Below are positions 9,218-19,326 of a DNA stretch of 64,000 nucleotides, one piece after another. The translations under genes were made by a program, and so were the position numbers. The notes beneath the pieces were generated by a model. It did not search any database. It saw nothing but the letters and a program-made list of their open reading frames with translations, and was not told where the DNA came from. This DNA is from JAHBVL01 sp963712055 (lineage in GTDB: Bacteria > Chloroflexota > Chloroflexia > Thermomicrobiales > UBA6265), in contig CAVQGN010000002.1 in NCBI GenBank assembly GCA_963712055.1, forward strand, positions 62,001 to 126,000. The letters run 5' to 3'. Numbering within the stretch: position 1 is the first letter of the stretch; each line of letters begins with the position of its first letter.

Positions 9218-10552
9218 TCAGGCGTCGTCTTTGCCGCGGAAACTGATTCGCATCGGCGATCCCATGAAACCGAACGCTTCGCGGAGCTGGTTCTCGAGAT
9301 AGCGCCGATAGGAGAAGTGGATCTGTTTCGGTTCGTTGACAAAAAAGACGAAGGTTGGCGGAGCGACATCGGCCTGCGTTGCGTAATAGAACTTGATCCA
9401 CTTGCCGTGCTTACTGGCCGGAGGATGCTTCGAAACCGCTTCGCGGAGAACCTTGTTCAATTGAGCGGTTGAGACATGCTTTTCCCGTTCGAGATTGACA
9501 TCGAACGCCGTTCCGAGCACCTGGTCAACGCGCTGGCCATACTTGGCTGAAATGAAGATGATTGGCGCGTAGGGCATGAAGTCGAGTTTCTCAGCGGCTT
9601 CTTCGCGGAAGTGGTTCATCGTGTAGTCATCTTTTTCAACAAGATCCCACTTGTTGATAGCGATCACGACGCCTTTTTTCTGATCTTCGATATAACCCGC
9701 GATATGAAGATCCTGGCTTGTGAACGGCTCGGTTGCATCCATTAGCATCAAAACGACGTCTGAGCGGTCGATGGCTCGCATCGAACGCAATACGCTGAAC
9801 TGCTCGATCCCCGTTTCCACTCGACCGCGTCGCCGAATACCGGCCGTGTCGATCAACGTGACCGGTTCACCCTGCCATTCCATGAACGTATCGAGACTAT
9901 CGCGCGTAGTGCCCGGAACATCGCTGACAATCGAGCGCTCTCGACCCAGCAGCGCGTTGAGCAAGCGCGATTTGCCGACGTTGGGTCGACCAACGATCGC
10001 GATGTTCGGACCTTCGATTTCCTCGATTTCCTCGAATTCCGGCAATGCCTCGACGATCAGATCGAGCAAGTCCCCGGTGCCGGTGCCATGGATCGATGAA
10101 ATCGCTACCGGCTCGCCAAGACCCACGGAATAGAACTCAACGACGTCGTCGCGGCGATTGGCGTTGTCGGCTTTATTGGCAACGAGGATGACCGGTTTGT
10201 GGGCTCTCCGGAGGATGTCAGCAACTTCGTAGTCCCCGGACGTCAGGCCTGCTTTGGAATCGACCACGAAAAGGACGACATCTGCTTCGTCGATGGCGCC
10301 ACGAGCCTGATCTCGAGTCGAACGTGCGATCTCAGTCAGGGTGGCCATGGATATCTCTGCGTCGTCCTGCATCCCGCCGGTGTCAACCACCGTAAACTCC
10401 ATTCCACCCCAGTCTGTTGTGCCGTAGACGCGATCACGAGTCGTTCCAGGCTCGTCTTCGACGATCGCAACGCGTTCACCGACAAGGCGGTTGAAAAGAG
10501 TCGATTTGCCGACGTTTGGTCGGCCCACAATGGCAACAATCGGTTTGGACAC
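9218..10552 (-). CDS. der: Ribosome-associated double GTPase Der/EngA
   Basis: Two tandem GTPase domains plus a C-terminal KH-like domain, 444 residues, needed for 50S subunit maturation. Both G1 loops read GRPNVGKS (about 10-17 and 187-194), with DTGG and DTAG as G3 motifs and NKAD and NKWD as G4 motifs. Start is GTG 10552. It is the last gene of the long minus-strand run, 117 bases after gcvPA, so it may be read through from the glycine cleavage genes or have its own promoter in that gap. Confidence 0.97.
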   Translation of the reverse strand: MSKPIVAIVGRPNVGKSTLFNRLVGERVAIVEDEPGTTRDRVYGTTDWGGMEFTVVDTGGMQDDAEISMATLTEIARSTRDQARGAIDEADVVLFVVDSKAGLTSGDYEVADILRRAHKPVILVANKADNANRRDDVVEFYSVGLGEPVAISSIHGTGTGDLLDLIVEALPEFEEIEEIEGPNIAIVGRPNVGKSRLLNALLGRERSIVSDVPGTTRDSLDTFMEWQGEPVTLIDTAGIRRRGRVETGIEQFSVLRSMRAIDRSDVVLMLMDATEPFTSQDLHIAGYIEDQKKGVVIAINKWDLVEKDDYTMNHFREEAAEKLDFMPYAPIIFISAKYGQRVDQVLGTAFDVNLEREKHVSTAQLNKVLREAVSKHPPASKHGKWIKFYYATQADVAPPTFVFFVNEPKQIHFSYRRYLENQLREAFGFMGSPMRISFRGKDDA

Positions 10553-10669
10553 AGTCGAACCCAGCGATAATGTGACCAGTAACGCACTGCTGCGTCAGCA
10601 GGATTTCACATACAGAAACGCCGACCTCTCGATTGTCGGTGCGGGCGCGAGTATACCTCACACAGCCCT

Positions 10670-12022
10670 TTACTCGTTGGCGTTCGCCGCCAGCGCAGCA
10701 ACGAAACGATCGATACTCTCGCGTGATTGCAACTCGGTCGTCGCCATCAGCAGCGAGTGATCGAGCGCCGGATCGACGGCCCCAAGGTCGTAGCCCGGCA
10801 CGATCCCCCGCTCTGCCATCTCGCTCACGAGATGGTTGGCAGGTACCGGGGTCGACGCCACGAATTCGTTGAAGAACTGACCATCATTCGCCACCGAGAA
10901 TCCAGGGATCGAACCGACCTCGCTGGCGAGATAATGCGCATTGCTGTAACTGGTTTGCGCGACCTCACGCAGCCCCTTCTTGCCGAGCAACGACATATGG
11001 ATAGTCGCGGCGGTTGCCATCAAACCCTGGTTCGTGCATATGTTGCTGGTGGCCTTATCCCGACGAATATGCTGTTCACGCGTTTGCAGCGTCAGCACAA
11101 ACCCACGTTGGCCCGTTTCATCTGTTGTCATGCCGGAGAGTCGTCCTGGCATGAGGCGCACGAAGCGCTCTTTCGCAGCGAGGAGACCCAGATATGGACC
11201 ACCAAACCCAGAGGCAATACCAAGACTCTGTCCCTCGGCGGTCGCGATATCGGCACCAAGCTCACCTGGTGATTTGAGCAACGTCATCGGCAACGGATAG
11301 GTCGCGACAACCAGCGAGGCGCCATGCTCGGCGCAGATACTGGCGACTCCGCGAATATCCTCGATCGTGCCGTAGAAGTTGGGATACTGGATGACTACCG
11401 CTGCAGTCTGATCGTCGATAGCAGCAGCGATATCAGCTGGTGAGGTTTTGAAGCCAGAAGTCGGCATCGGCAGATAGCTGACACTTGTTTCCGTACCATG
11501 ATTGTAGGTTTCGACGACCTGCCGATAATGGGGATGAAGCGTGCCGGAAAGCACAACCTTGTGACGGCTCTTGGATGCCGCGACCGCCATGATGATCGCT
11601 TCGGCGACTGCCGTTGCGCCGTCATACAGGGATGCATTGGCGATATCGAGTCCCATGAGTTCGGCAACGAGCGATTGGAACTCATAGATGACTTGTAGGG
11701 TGCCCTGCGCAACCTCGGGCTGGTACGGCGTGTAGGCCGTGAATATTTCGCCCCGCAGCAAGAGCTGGTTGACCGTTGCAGGGATGTAATGGCGATACGA
11801 TCCAGCACCAAGAAAGAAGTTCTCAGCATCGACAACGGTGTTCTGGCTCGCCAAGCGAGTCATTTCGCGTTCGGCTTCGAGTTCAGTCAGCGCAGGTTTG
11901 AGGTCGAGACGAGGGTAGAGGATCTGTTCCGGAATCGCACCGAGCAATTCATCGATACTCTCGATTCCAATGGTCGCGAGCATCTCAGCCCGGTCTTCGG
12001 CGGTATGCGGATTGAACACCAT
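10670..12022 (-). CDS. gcvPA: Glycine dehydrogenase (decarboxylating) subunit 1
   Basis: N-terminal half of split P-protein of the glycine cleavage system, 450 residues. The segments NFFLGAGSYRHYIPATV, AYTPYQPEVAQGTLQ and YDGATAVAEA are characteristic. The PLP-binding lysine lies in the partner subunit GcvPB, which does not follow here: the next gene is der. An AAGGAA site precedes ATG 12022. Preceded by gcvH (47-base gap) and gcvT. Confidence 0.95.
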   Translation of the reverse strand: MVFNPHTAEDRAEMLATIGIESIDELLGAIPEQILYPRLDLKPALTELEAEREMTRLASQNTVVDAENFFLGAGSYRHYIPATVNQLLLRGEIFTAYTPYQPEVAQGTLQVIYEFQSLVAELMGLDIANASLYDGATAVAEAIIMAVAASKSRHKVVLSGTLHPHYRQVVETYNHGTETSVSYLPMPTSGFKTSPADIAAAIDDQTAAVVIQYPNFYGTIEDIRGVASICAEHGASLVVATYPLPMTLLKSPGELGADIATAEGQSLGIASGFGGPYLGLLAAKERFVRLMPGRLSGMTTDETGQRGFVLTLQTREQHIRRDKATSNICTNQGLMATAATIHMSLLGKKGLREVAQTSYSNAHYLASEVGSIPGFSVANDGQFFNEFVASTPVPANHLVSEMAERGIVPGYDLGAVDPALDHSLLMATTELQSRESIDRFVAALAANANE

Positions 12023-12069
12023 GGTCTTCAGGTTCCTTCTGAATCAGCAGATGCTGGCTGAATCGATTC

Positions 12070-12459
12070 CTAGTGGGCTTCGTTGGCCATGTGCTCGTCG
12101 TAAGCAGCAGCGTCTAGCAATCCTTCGAGTTGCGCGGGATCGGACAACCGCACCTTGATCAACCACGCATCACCGAAAGGCGAAGCATTGACCATTTCCG
12201 GTGAGCCGATCGCGTCTTCATTGCGCTCGATCACTTCGCCGGCCACTGGCGAGTAAATATCATTTGCTGCTTTAACGGATTCGATGACGCCAAGCGGCTC
12301 GAGCTGAGCAATCGTGTCGCCAACGTCCGGCAGTTCGAGATAGGTGATATCTCCAAGTTCCTGCTGGGCGTAATCTGTGACGCCAATGGTGGCGACGTCA
12401 TCATCGAGCCGGACCCACTCGTGGGACTTGGTGAACTTCATGCCGTCGGGAGCTTTCAT
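12070..12459 (-). CDS. gcvH: Glycine cleavage system H protein
   Basis: Lipoyl carrier of the glycine cleavage complex, 129 residues. The lipoylated lysine is Lys63 in ESVKAANDIYSP, and SHEWVRLDD, GDITYLELPDVG and NASPFGDAWLIKV are standard. A strong GGAGGAA ribosome binding site precedes ATG 12459. It sits between gcvT and gcvPA in one operon. The protein shuttles the aminomethyl group from P-protein to T-protein. Confidence 0.97.
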   Translation of the reverse strand: MKAPDGMKFTKSHEWVRLDDDVATIGVTDYAQQELGDITYLELPDVGDTIAQLEPLGVIESVKAANDIYSPVAGEVIERNEDAIGSPEMVNASPFGDAWLIKVRLSDPAQLEGLLDAAAYDEHMANEAH

Positions 12460-12506
12460 GTCGTTTCCTCCGTGATCTACAATTTTCGATCATCAACGCT
12501 AACGAA

Positions 12507-13646
12507 TTATGAGTCCGCTTTGCTCCGTTTATAGAACGGGACCTTTACTTGCACACCAGGAATGGCTTTTTCCCGGATCACAATATCCGCGGGTTTGCCG
12601 ACACCGGCAACTCCGCTTTCGATCAATGCTAACGCGATGTTTTCTTCGAGGGTCGGAGAATATCCACCACTCGTTACAATGCCGACCGTTTTGCCATCAA
12701 CCTGAACCTCACAACCATGCCGGGGTGCGCCGGACCGCTCGGTCAGCTTGATCCCGACCGTTTTCCGCGGAACACCCGCTTCCTTCTGAGCCGCAATCGG
12801 TTCTTTCCCAACGAACTCGGGTTTATCGAGTTTCACGGCCCAGCCGAGTCCTGCTTCGAGTGGAGAGATATCGTCAGCGAGTTCATTGCCATAGAGTGGC
12901 ATCCGTGCTTCGAGGCGAAGAGAATCGCGCGCTCCCAGACCTACGGGGATCAAACCGTGCGGCTCCCCCGCGACCATGAGTGCATCCCAGAGTTCACCTA
13001 CTCGATCGATGTCGCAGTAGATCTCGAAACCATCTTCGCCGGTGTACCCCGTTCGGGCGAGCGAAACCGGAATCCCGGAAACGGTGGCTTCATGGATCGA
13101 AAAGCCTGGTAACGGCGCAAGCTCGAGATCGGTCAGCGTTTGTGTTATCGCCTGAGCGGTTGGTCCCTGGATCGCGATCATCCCCGTTTCGGGAGAAATG
13201 TCGGCCAGATCGAACTCGAGTTCCGGGTGCGCCTCTTGCTGCTGCTGCATCCAGGCGACATCCTTGGCTGCGTTCGCGGCGTTGATCACCACCATGAAGC
13301 CATTTCCGTCTGGCTGGCGATAGACAATGATGTCGTCGATTACGCCACCTGCGGGATTGGTAAGCAGTCCGTACTGAGCTTCGCCTGGACCGAGAACCGA
13401 TACGTCGTTGGACGAGATGAGCTGCAGAAAGTCGAGTCCTTGCGGTCCGCTGACCGCGACCTGACCCATATGTCCCAGATCGAAAAGGCCCGCCGCCGAC
13501 CGGACCGTCCGGTGCTCGTTCAAGATGCCGGAATACTGAATTGGCATCAACCAACCCGCAAAGGGCACCATCTTGGCTCCGAGATCGACATGACGCTGAT
13601 AAAGGGGCGTCTGGACTGGTTCGCTGGTCAGGTGAGAATCAGGCAC
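12507..13646 (-). CDS. gcvT: Aminomethyltransferase (glycine cleavage T protein)
   Basis: Tetrahydrofolate-dependent T-protein, 379 residues, releasing ammonia and making 5,10-methylene-THF. Family segments include GHMGQVAVSGP, GGVIDDIIVYR, SLARTGYTGEDGFEIYC and LGARDSLRLEARMPLYGNEL. Start is GTG 13646. It follows purF after 53 bases, too short a gap for a glycine riboswitch, and none is seen. Transcription therefore probably comes from the purine operon or a promoter inside purF. Confidence 0.97.
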   Translation of the reverse strand: MPDSHLTSEPVQTPLYQRHVDLGAKMVPFAGWLMPIQYSGILNEHRTVRSAAGLFDLGHMGQVAVSGPQGLDFLQLISSNDVSVLGPGEAQYGLLTNPAGGVIDDIIVYRQPDGNGFMVVINAANAAKDVAWMQQQQEAHPELEFDLADISPETGMIAIQGPTAQAITQTLTDLELAPLPGFSIHEATVSGIPVSLARTGYTGEDGFEIYCDIDRVGELWDALMVAGEPHGLIPVGLGARDSLRLEARMPLYGNELADDISPLEAGLGWAVKLDKPEFVGKEPIAAQKEAGVPRKTVGIKLTERSGAPRHGCEVQVDGKTVGIVTSGGYSPTLEENIALALIESGVAGVGKPADIVIREKAIPGVQVKVPFYKRSKADS

Positions 13647-13699
13647 AATTGCTTTCTACTCCCTTGTGAGTCCGTCAGATCGATGTCCACCTGAATCGT

Positions 13700-15115
13700 T
13701 CAGGTCTTGCTCGTCTCCCGCTCGAGGACGAGCTTGCTCATATCGAGTTCCATCTGGACCGGAACCGGGTAGTTGCCGGTCAAACAGCCGGTGCAGAAGC
13801 CTGCCCCTGGCGAATCGATCGCTTTCAACAATCCCTCGAGTGATAGATAGCCGATCGAATCCGCGCCGATATGCTCGCCGATCTCCTTGACGCTCATCCG
13901 GGCGGCGATGAGCTCCTCGCGGCGGGCCAAATCGACGCCAAGATAACAGGGATACTTCATTGGCGGGGCATGAACCCGCATGTGAACCTCTTTGGCGCCA
14001 GAATTGCGAAGCAATTGGACGATCGGCCGACTCGTCGTCCCGCGCACGATCGTGTCATCCACCAGTACCACCCGCTTCCCATCCAGCACCTCGGGAAGCG
14101 CGTTGAACTTGAGTGAAACACCAATATCACGCAGGCGTTGATCGGGTTGAATAAATGTCCGACCGATGTAGCGATTCTTGATCAAGGCCTCCGAATACGG
14201 TATCCCTGATGCTCGGGCATAGCCGATGGCAGCGGGAGTCGCCGAGTCCGGCAATCCGACGACAACATCCGCATCGATCGGGTGCTCTCGCGCGAGTTCC
14301 TCGCCCATTCGCTGCCGCATGAGATGGAGACGCTGATCGAGAATCCGGCTGTCCGGACGGGCAAAATAGATGAGCTCGAAAAGACACATCGCGCTCGATT
14401 CGGGCCCATCCTGCGGAAAGGAGGTCATCGAATCGGCGTCGATCCGGACAATTTCGCCCGGCATGACTTCGCGCTCGAGGTTGGCTCCGATGGTCATGAG
14501 CGCGCAGCTCTCGGATGCGACGATCCAGCGCTCACCGAGGGTGCCGATACAGAGCGGTCGGACCCCTTTTGGATCGCGAAGTCCGTAGACAGCATCAGTC
14601 GTGAGAACAGCGAGGCTATACGCTCCGATCAATCGTGGCATTGCTCGGCGAACCTTCTCGATCCAGGTCGTTCCCGGTGAGAGAGCGATCAGGCGAGTCA
14701 GTACCTCGCTGTCCGTCGAAGTATCAAAGACTTCACCACTCGCTTCGAGCTCAGCACGAATGGCGTAGGCATTGACGATATTCCCGTTGTGCGCGACAGC
14801 TACCGGACCGAGGTCGCTCTGGGTGACCATCGGACCAGCGTTCATTTCGCTGCTCTGACCAGTCGTGGAGTACCGTGTATGGCCGACGGCGGCGATCCCT
14901 GGAAGGGCTGCGAGGTCGGCTTCGGTAAACGCCTGGCTGACAAGTCCGAGATGAGCGCGACGAAAGATTCGTTTGCCATCGGTTGTTGCGATACCGGCGC
15001 TTTCCTGGCCACGATGCTGGAGCGCATACAAGCCGAAAAACGTTAACCGAGCGACATCTTCGTCTGGTGCGAAAATGCCGAAAACACCGCATTCCTCTCG
15101 GGGTTTATCGAGCAA
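13700..15115 (-). CDS. purF: Amidophosphoribosyltransferase
   Basis: First committed enzyme of purine synthesis, 471 residues. The N-terminal glutaminase nucleophile is Cys9 (EECGVFGIF), exposed after removal of a short propeptide as in Bacillus PurF. The PRPP site reads VVLVDDTIVRGTTS. Cysteines in MCLFELIYFARPDS, YPCYLGVD and FCTGCLTGNYP match the four that bind the 4Fe-4S cluster of the Bacillus-type enzyme. Start is TTG 15115, supported by GGAGGTG 6 bases upstream. Last pur gene of the operon before gcvT. Confidence 0.97.
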   Translation of the reverse strand: MLDKPREECGVFGIFAPDEDVARLTFFGLYALQHRGQESAGIATTDGKRIFRRAHLGLVSQAFTEADLAALPGIAAVGHTRYSTTGQSSEMNAGPMVTQSDLGPVAVAHNGNIVNAYAIRAELEASGEVFDTSTDSEVLTRLIALSPGTTWIEKVRRAMPRLIGAYSLAVLTTDAVYGLRDPKGVRPLCIGTLGERWIVASESCALMTIGANLEREVMPGEIVRIDADSMTSFPQDGPESSAMCLFELIYFARPDSRILDQRLHLMRQRMGEELAREHPIDADVVVGLPDSATPAAIGYARASGIPYSEALIKNRYIGRTFIQPDQRLRDIGVSLKFNALPEVLDGKRVVLVDDTIVRGTTSRPIVQLLRNSGAKEVHMRVHAPPMKYPCYLGVDLARREELIAARMSVKEIGEHIGADSIGYLSLEGLLKAIDSPGAGFCTGCLTGNYPVPVQMELDMSKLVLERETSKT

Positions 15116-15153
15116 CAGGCACCTCCATCAGTGTCGATATCACTTGCGTCAGT

Positions 15154-17412
15154 CTACCCCTGAATCGCGTCTGCATGCTGATCTGGCAGCACCTTGAAAT
15201 CCGATTGATAGGCTTCCTTTAGCTGTGCGAGGGTCGCGGTATAACCGTCGAGTGCGAAGACGTCGCCTCCAGTTTCTCCGAGCTCTGTAATGGCAACCGT
15301 CTGTTCTGCCGCGAGCGATTCGATTTCGGTGACCTTCGCGCGATCGACGGCAAGCAGAACCGCGCTTGCCATCTCGCCAAACCAGCGTATGTCTTTCCGC
15401 TCGGAGGCAATCGCTTCGAGTGTGAGTGTCGCACCGATTCCACCGGCAATGGCCATCTTCGCCAGTGCCGTGGACAGACCGCCGAGGGCAACATCATGCG
15501 CGCAAGTCGAAAGACCACTGGCAATCGTTTGCCACACCACATCCTGGACCCGAGCCTCGTGATGGAGATCAAGCGACGGCGGCGACCCGATCGAGCGCCC
15601 AGAAACTGTGGCGAGATACTCTGACCCGCCCAGTGAGGGCGTCAGATTGCCGACCAGGATGACGACTTGATTGTTGCTCCAGCCCAGCCGCGCTGCTTTC
15701 TGGGCATCCGCGAGAACACCGACCGCGCCGACCATCGGCGTTGGGAAGACTGGAGCCGACGAAGTTTCGTTGTAGAGACTGACGTTACCGCTGACCACAG
15801 GAATGCCAAGAACGCGGCAAGCCGAGCCCATTCCGTCGACCGCCTGACTTAGCTGGAAATAGCCGTTCGGCTTCTCCGGATTGCCGAAATTCAGGCAATT
15901 TGTAATTGCCAACGGTTTGCCGCCAGAGCAGACGACGTTGCGGGTCGCTTCCGCGACCGCATGCTGTGCGCCAAGATGCGGGTCGAGAAAGCAGTAGCGC
16001 GAATTGCAGTCGAGCGACAGCGCGATAGCCCGATTGGTGCCCTTGACCCGGATCACCGCCGCATCACCAGCTCCGGGAGGAACGACTGTGTTTGTCAGAA
16101 TCGTGTGATCGTATTGCGCATACACCGCTTCTCGACTGCAGAGATTCGGACTGGCCAGAAGCGTTAGCAGGGCCGGGATGAGTGCATCACCGTCGAGATC
16201 TTCGAAGGAATCGATCTCCTCATCGCGGGCGGCAATCACGTCATTCGATTCGATCGCATCCCGAATATAGATCGGACAGTGGTCTGTGAGCAGCCCGACC
16301 GGAAGCTCGGCTTCAATGACGTCTCCATCCCGGATTCGGAGCAGACCGTCATCGGTGATCGTGCCGATCTCATTTGCATGGAGAGACCAGTGCCCGACGA
16401 TTTCGCGGACTGCATCGACTTTTTGCGGTGGAACGACCAGGAGCATACGTTCCTGGCTTTCGCTGAGCATGACTTCGTAGGCAGTCATTCCGGATTCGCG
16501 TCTGGGCACATGCGCGACATCGATGTCGATCCCGACGCCGCCGCGATCCGCGCATTCCACTGAAGAACTGGTCAGCCCAGCCGCGCCGAGGTCCTGCATC
16601 GCGACGATCTCACCAGATTGGAGCAGCTCGAGCGAAGCTTCGAGCAGGAGTTTTTCGAGGAACGGGTTCCCAACCTGAATCACACCCCGGTGCGAGGCTT
16701 CAGGATCATCAACAGACGCGAAGGTCGCTCCGTGGAGTCCATCCCGACCGGTATCCGCACCGATCAGCATGACGACATTGCCAATACCGGATGCCTTCGC
16801 TCGCACGATTCCATCGTGGGGGACGATACCAGCGCACATCGCGTTGACCAGCGGATTGCCGTTGTAGGAATCGTCGAAGAAGAGATCGCCGCCGACGGTC
16901 GGAATACCAAGGCAGTTGCCGTATCCACCGATACCTGCGATCACATTGTCGAACAGGTAGCGATTGCGGGCGTCGGTGAGCGGACCAAAGCGGAGACCGT
17001 CGAGGATAGCGATCGGGCGTGCGCCCATCGTGAAGATGTCGCGAACGATGCCGCCAACGCCGGTGGCCGCACCCTCTTTCGGCTCGACCGCGCTAGGGTG
17101 GTTGTGCGATTCGACCTTGAAGACGACTGCGAGCCCGTCGCCGATATCAACGGCGCCCGCGTTCTCACCCGGTCCCTGCAAGACCCAGGGTGCATCAGTG
17201 GGGAGGTGTTTCAGCAATGGTCGCGAGTGTTTGTATCCACAATGCTCGCTCCACATCGCGCCGAACATGCCAAGTTCAACTGGGGTCGGGTTTCGACCGA
17301 GCAGAGCCACGATTTGCTCAAACTCGCTGTCGCTGAGAGCAACCTCGCGCCACGAGCCGTCTGGAATCGGGTTGTCTAGCAACGTCAGGTTTTTCGAGGT
17401 GGCAGCGTTCAT
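15154..17412 (-). CDS. purL: Phosphoribosylformylglycinamidine synthase, large subunit
   Basis: Small-type PurL, 752 residues, working with PurQ (glutaminase) and PurS. Motifs include MWSEHCGYKHSRPLL near the N-terminus, VVFKVESHNHPSAVEP, GAATGVGGIVRDIFTMGARP and QDLGAAGLTSS. ATG 17412 overlaps the end of purQ by 4 bases and gives the usual N-terminus; an upstream extension in frame is only the antisense of purQ's frame. The split purS-purQ-purL arrangement is that of Gram-positive-type lineages. Confidence 0.97.
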   Translation of the reverse strand: MNAATSKNLTLLDNPIPDGSWREVALSDSEFEQIVALLGRNPTPVELGMFGAMWSEHCGYKHSRPLLKHLPTDAPWVLQGPGENAGAVDIGDGLAVVFKVESHNHPSAVEPKEGAATGVGGIVRDIFTMGARPIAILDGLRFGPLTDARNRYLFDNVIAGIGGYGNCLGIPTVGGDLFFDDSYNGNPLVNAMCAGIVPHDGIVRAKASGIGNVVMLIGADTGRDGLHGATFASVDDPEASHRGVIQVGNPFLEKLLLEASLELLQSGEIVAMQDLGAAGLTSSSVECADRGGVGIDIDVAHVPRRESGMTAYEVMLSESQERMLLVVPPQKVDAVREIVGHWSLHANEIGTITDDGLLRIRDGDVIEAELPVGLLTDHCPIYIRDAIESNDVIAARDEEIDSFEDLDGDALIPALLTLLASPNLCSREAVYAQYDHTILTNTVVPPGAGDAAVIRVKGTNRAIALSLDCNSRYCFLDPHLGAQHAVAEATRNVVCSGGKPLAITNCLNFGNPEKPNGYFQLSQAVDGMGSACRVLGIPVVSGNVSLYNETSSAPVFPTPMVGAVGVLADAQKAARLGWSNNQVVILVGNLTPSLGGSEYLATVSGRSIGSPPSLDLHHEARVQDVVWQTIASGLSTCAHDVALGGLSTALAKMAIAGGIGATLTLEAIASERKDIRWFGEMASAVLLAVDRAKVTEIESLAAEQTVAITELGETGGDVFALDGYTATLAQLKEAYQSDFKVLPDQHADAIQG

Positions 17413-18113
17413 ATCGCTACACCTGCCAGCGCCAGGGCGCTTTCGAGCATTATCCGTCCGTCGGAACCGCCGACGAGTGAATCGGTGGCTCGTTCTGGAT
17501 GTGGCATCAATCCGACGACGTTGCGAGCGGCGTTGGTTACACCAGCGATTGACGCGACTGACCCATTCGGGTTGGCGGTTTCGGTGACAGCGCCATCGGG
17601 ATCGCAATAGCGGAAAACGATCTGATTGTTCTCTTCGAGCATCTGAACTGTTTCGGCGTCCGCAAAATAGGCGCCGTCACCATGAGCGACCGGCAATCGA
17701 AGAACTGTCTGTGGGGCGATTCTCGACGTCCAAGACGTGTCGACCTGCTCGACGACGACATAGACCCATTCGCAAACAAAACGGAGACTCTGGTTTCGCA
17801 ATAGCGATCCAGGCAGAAGGTGCGCTTCGGTCAGGACCTGAAACCCGTTGCAGATGCCCAGGACGGGTCCACCGGCTTCAGCAAATGCTTTCACTGACGC
17901 CATTACTGGCGCGAACCTGGCGATCGCACCGCAGCGAAGATAATCGCCGTACGAGAATCCACCCGGCAGCACGAGCGCAGAGTATGGTGAGAGATCAGTA
18001 GTGCGGTAGTCGACCAGATCGGTAGGGACTCCGATATCGTGATTCAGACTGTGCCAGGCATCGTGATCGCCATTGCTGCCGGGAAAGGTGATGACTGCCA
18101 CCCGGTTCGCCAT
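17409..18113 (-). CDS. purQ: Phosphoribosylformylglycinamidine synthase, glutaminase subunit
   Basis: Class I glutamine amidotransferase of the FGAM synthase complex, 234 residues. The nucleophile elbow is LGICNGFQVL, the oxyanion region GGFSYGDYLRCG, and the His/Glu pair lies in MPHPERA. The ATG shares a base with the stop of purS and the stop overlaps the purL start by 4 bases, so the three subunits are translationally coupled, ensuring balanced synthesis. Confidence 0.97.
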   Translation of the reverse strand: MANRVAVITFPGSNGDHDAWHSLNHDIGVPTDLVDYRTTDLSPYSALVLPGGFSYGDYLRCGAIARFAPVMASVKAFAEAGGPVLGICNGFQVLTEAHLLPGSLLRNQSLRFVCEWVYVVVEQVDTSWTSRIAPQTVLRLPVAHGDGAYFADAETVQMLEENNQIVFRYCDPDGAVTETANPNGSVASIAGVTNAARNVVGLMPHPERATDSLVGGSDGRIMLESALALAGVAI

Positions 18114-18391
18114 TAGTGCGATCCCCCCTGCTCGACCGATTCAATCGTGAAGGACTGAATCACGGGGTTGGCCAGAAGTTGCTCGGACATCGAGGTCACC
18201 CGGGACCGAGCGCTTTCGGCATCTGCCGCCGCTAACTGAACCTGATAGCGCTTGCCAGCCCGTACCCGCTCTGTTTCGCCATAGCCGAGATCTGCCAGAC
18301 CGCCAAGAATGGCTTCTCCTTCCGGATCATTCACACCCTCTTTGGGCATGACGATGACACTCACGGTCCAGACATTTGGGTCGGTTGTCAT
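18113..18391 (-). CDS. purS: Phosphoribosylformylglycinamidine synthase subunit PurS
   Basis: Small dimeric subunit, 92 residues, bridging PurL and PurQ. Recognisable segments are VIVMPKEGVNDPEGEAI, LADLGYGETERVRAGKRYQV and the C-terminal LLANPVIQSFTIE. AGGGGA precedes ATG 18391. It overlaps purC by 4 bases and purQ by 1. Confidence 0.96.
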   Translation of the reverse strand: MTTDPNVWTVSVIVMPKEGVNDPEGEAILGGLADLGYGETERVRAGKRYQVQLAAADAESARSRVTSMSEQLLANPVIQSFTIESVEQGGSH

Positions 18392-19326
18392 TCCCCTGAT
18401 ACTCCTGTCGATTGACCGGTGACGGCACGCGAAAGAGCGACATCCTCGCCGACCAGTTGTCTGTAGGCATCAAAATAGCGCTGCCGAATTTGTTCGACCA
18501 CGTCAGGCGGGAGCGTAGGACCCGGCGGTTCCTTGTCCCATCCAGACGCGAGCAGCCAATCTCGCAGATACTGTTTGTCGAGACTCTCCTGTTGCCCCCC
18601 AGGTTGATAGCGCTCGATCGACCAGTAGCGGCTGCTGTCGGGTGTCAGGAGTTCGTCGATCAAGGTGAGTTCACCGTCGCGAAAACCGAACTCGAATTTC
18701 GTGTCAGCCACCAGCAGGCCACGTTTCACCGCAATGCTGGCGGCTCTCTCATAGAGAGCAAGACTGATTTGCTCAAGTTCTTCGGCCAAGTCGGAGCCGA
18801 CGCTGGTGCGCAAATCGGCAACAGAAATGTTCTCGTCGTGACCGGTGTCGTTCTTAAGCGCAGGCGTGAAGATCGGCTCCGGCAGTTGCGCCGATTCGAT
18901 AAGACCGGGCGGTAACGAGACGCCAGCCACGGTGCCGTTCACGCGGTATTCGTTCCAGGCTGATCCAGCGAGATAGCCCCGGATTACGCATTCGATGTCG
19001 ATTCGATCGCACCGTTTGACCAGCATCGAGCGGCCAGTGGTCGCTTCGCGAGTCTCCGGGTCGAGATTTGGCACCCGGGCCATGTCGGTGGTGAGGAGAT
19101 GGTTCGGAACAAGGTCGGCAGTCTGCTCGAACCAGAACCTGGAGAGCTGAGTCAGGACCCGACCTTTGTCGGGAACCGAGGTCGGCATGATGACATCGAA
19201 GGCTGATACCCGATCCGAGGCCACCATGAGCAAATCGTCACCGAGCGCATAGGTATCGCGGACCTTGCCGGAATGGACGAGGGGAAGGTGGATGCGGGCA
19301 GCGTTCTCCGTGCGCGTATCGGTCAC
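18388..19326 (-). CDS. purC: SAICAR synthase
   Basis: Phosphoribosylaminoimidazole-succinocarboxamide synthase, 312 residues. This is the longer type seen in yeast and some bacteria rather than the roughly 240-residue Bacillus type. Motifs: HSGKVRDTYAL near the N-terminus, MVASDRVSAFDVIMP, ECVIRGYLAGSAWNEY and VADTKFEFGF. Start is GTG 19326 in a GTGA overlap with the purB stop. Confidence 0.96.
   Translation of the reverse strand: MTDTRTENAARIHLPLVHSGKVRDTYALGDDLLMVASDRVSAFDVIMPTSVPDKGRVLTQLSRFWFEQTADLVPNHLLTTDMARVPNLDPETREATTGRSMLVKRCDRIDIECVIRGYLAGSAWNEYRVNGTVAGVSLPPGLIESAQLPEPIFTPALKNDTGHDENISVADLRTSVGSDLAEELEQISLALYERAASIAVKRGLLVADTKFEFGFRDGELTLIDELLTPDSSRYWSIERYQPGGQQESLDKQYLRDWLLASGWDKEPPGPTLPPDVVEQIRQRYFDAYRQLVGEDVALSRAVTGQSTGVSGE

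Noticed and set aside
16618..17379. Long open frame (253 codons) opposite purL
   Set aside because: Lies wholly antisense to a well-conserved purL; composition reflects codon bias of purL, no family pattern and no start signal.
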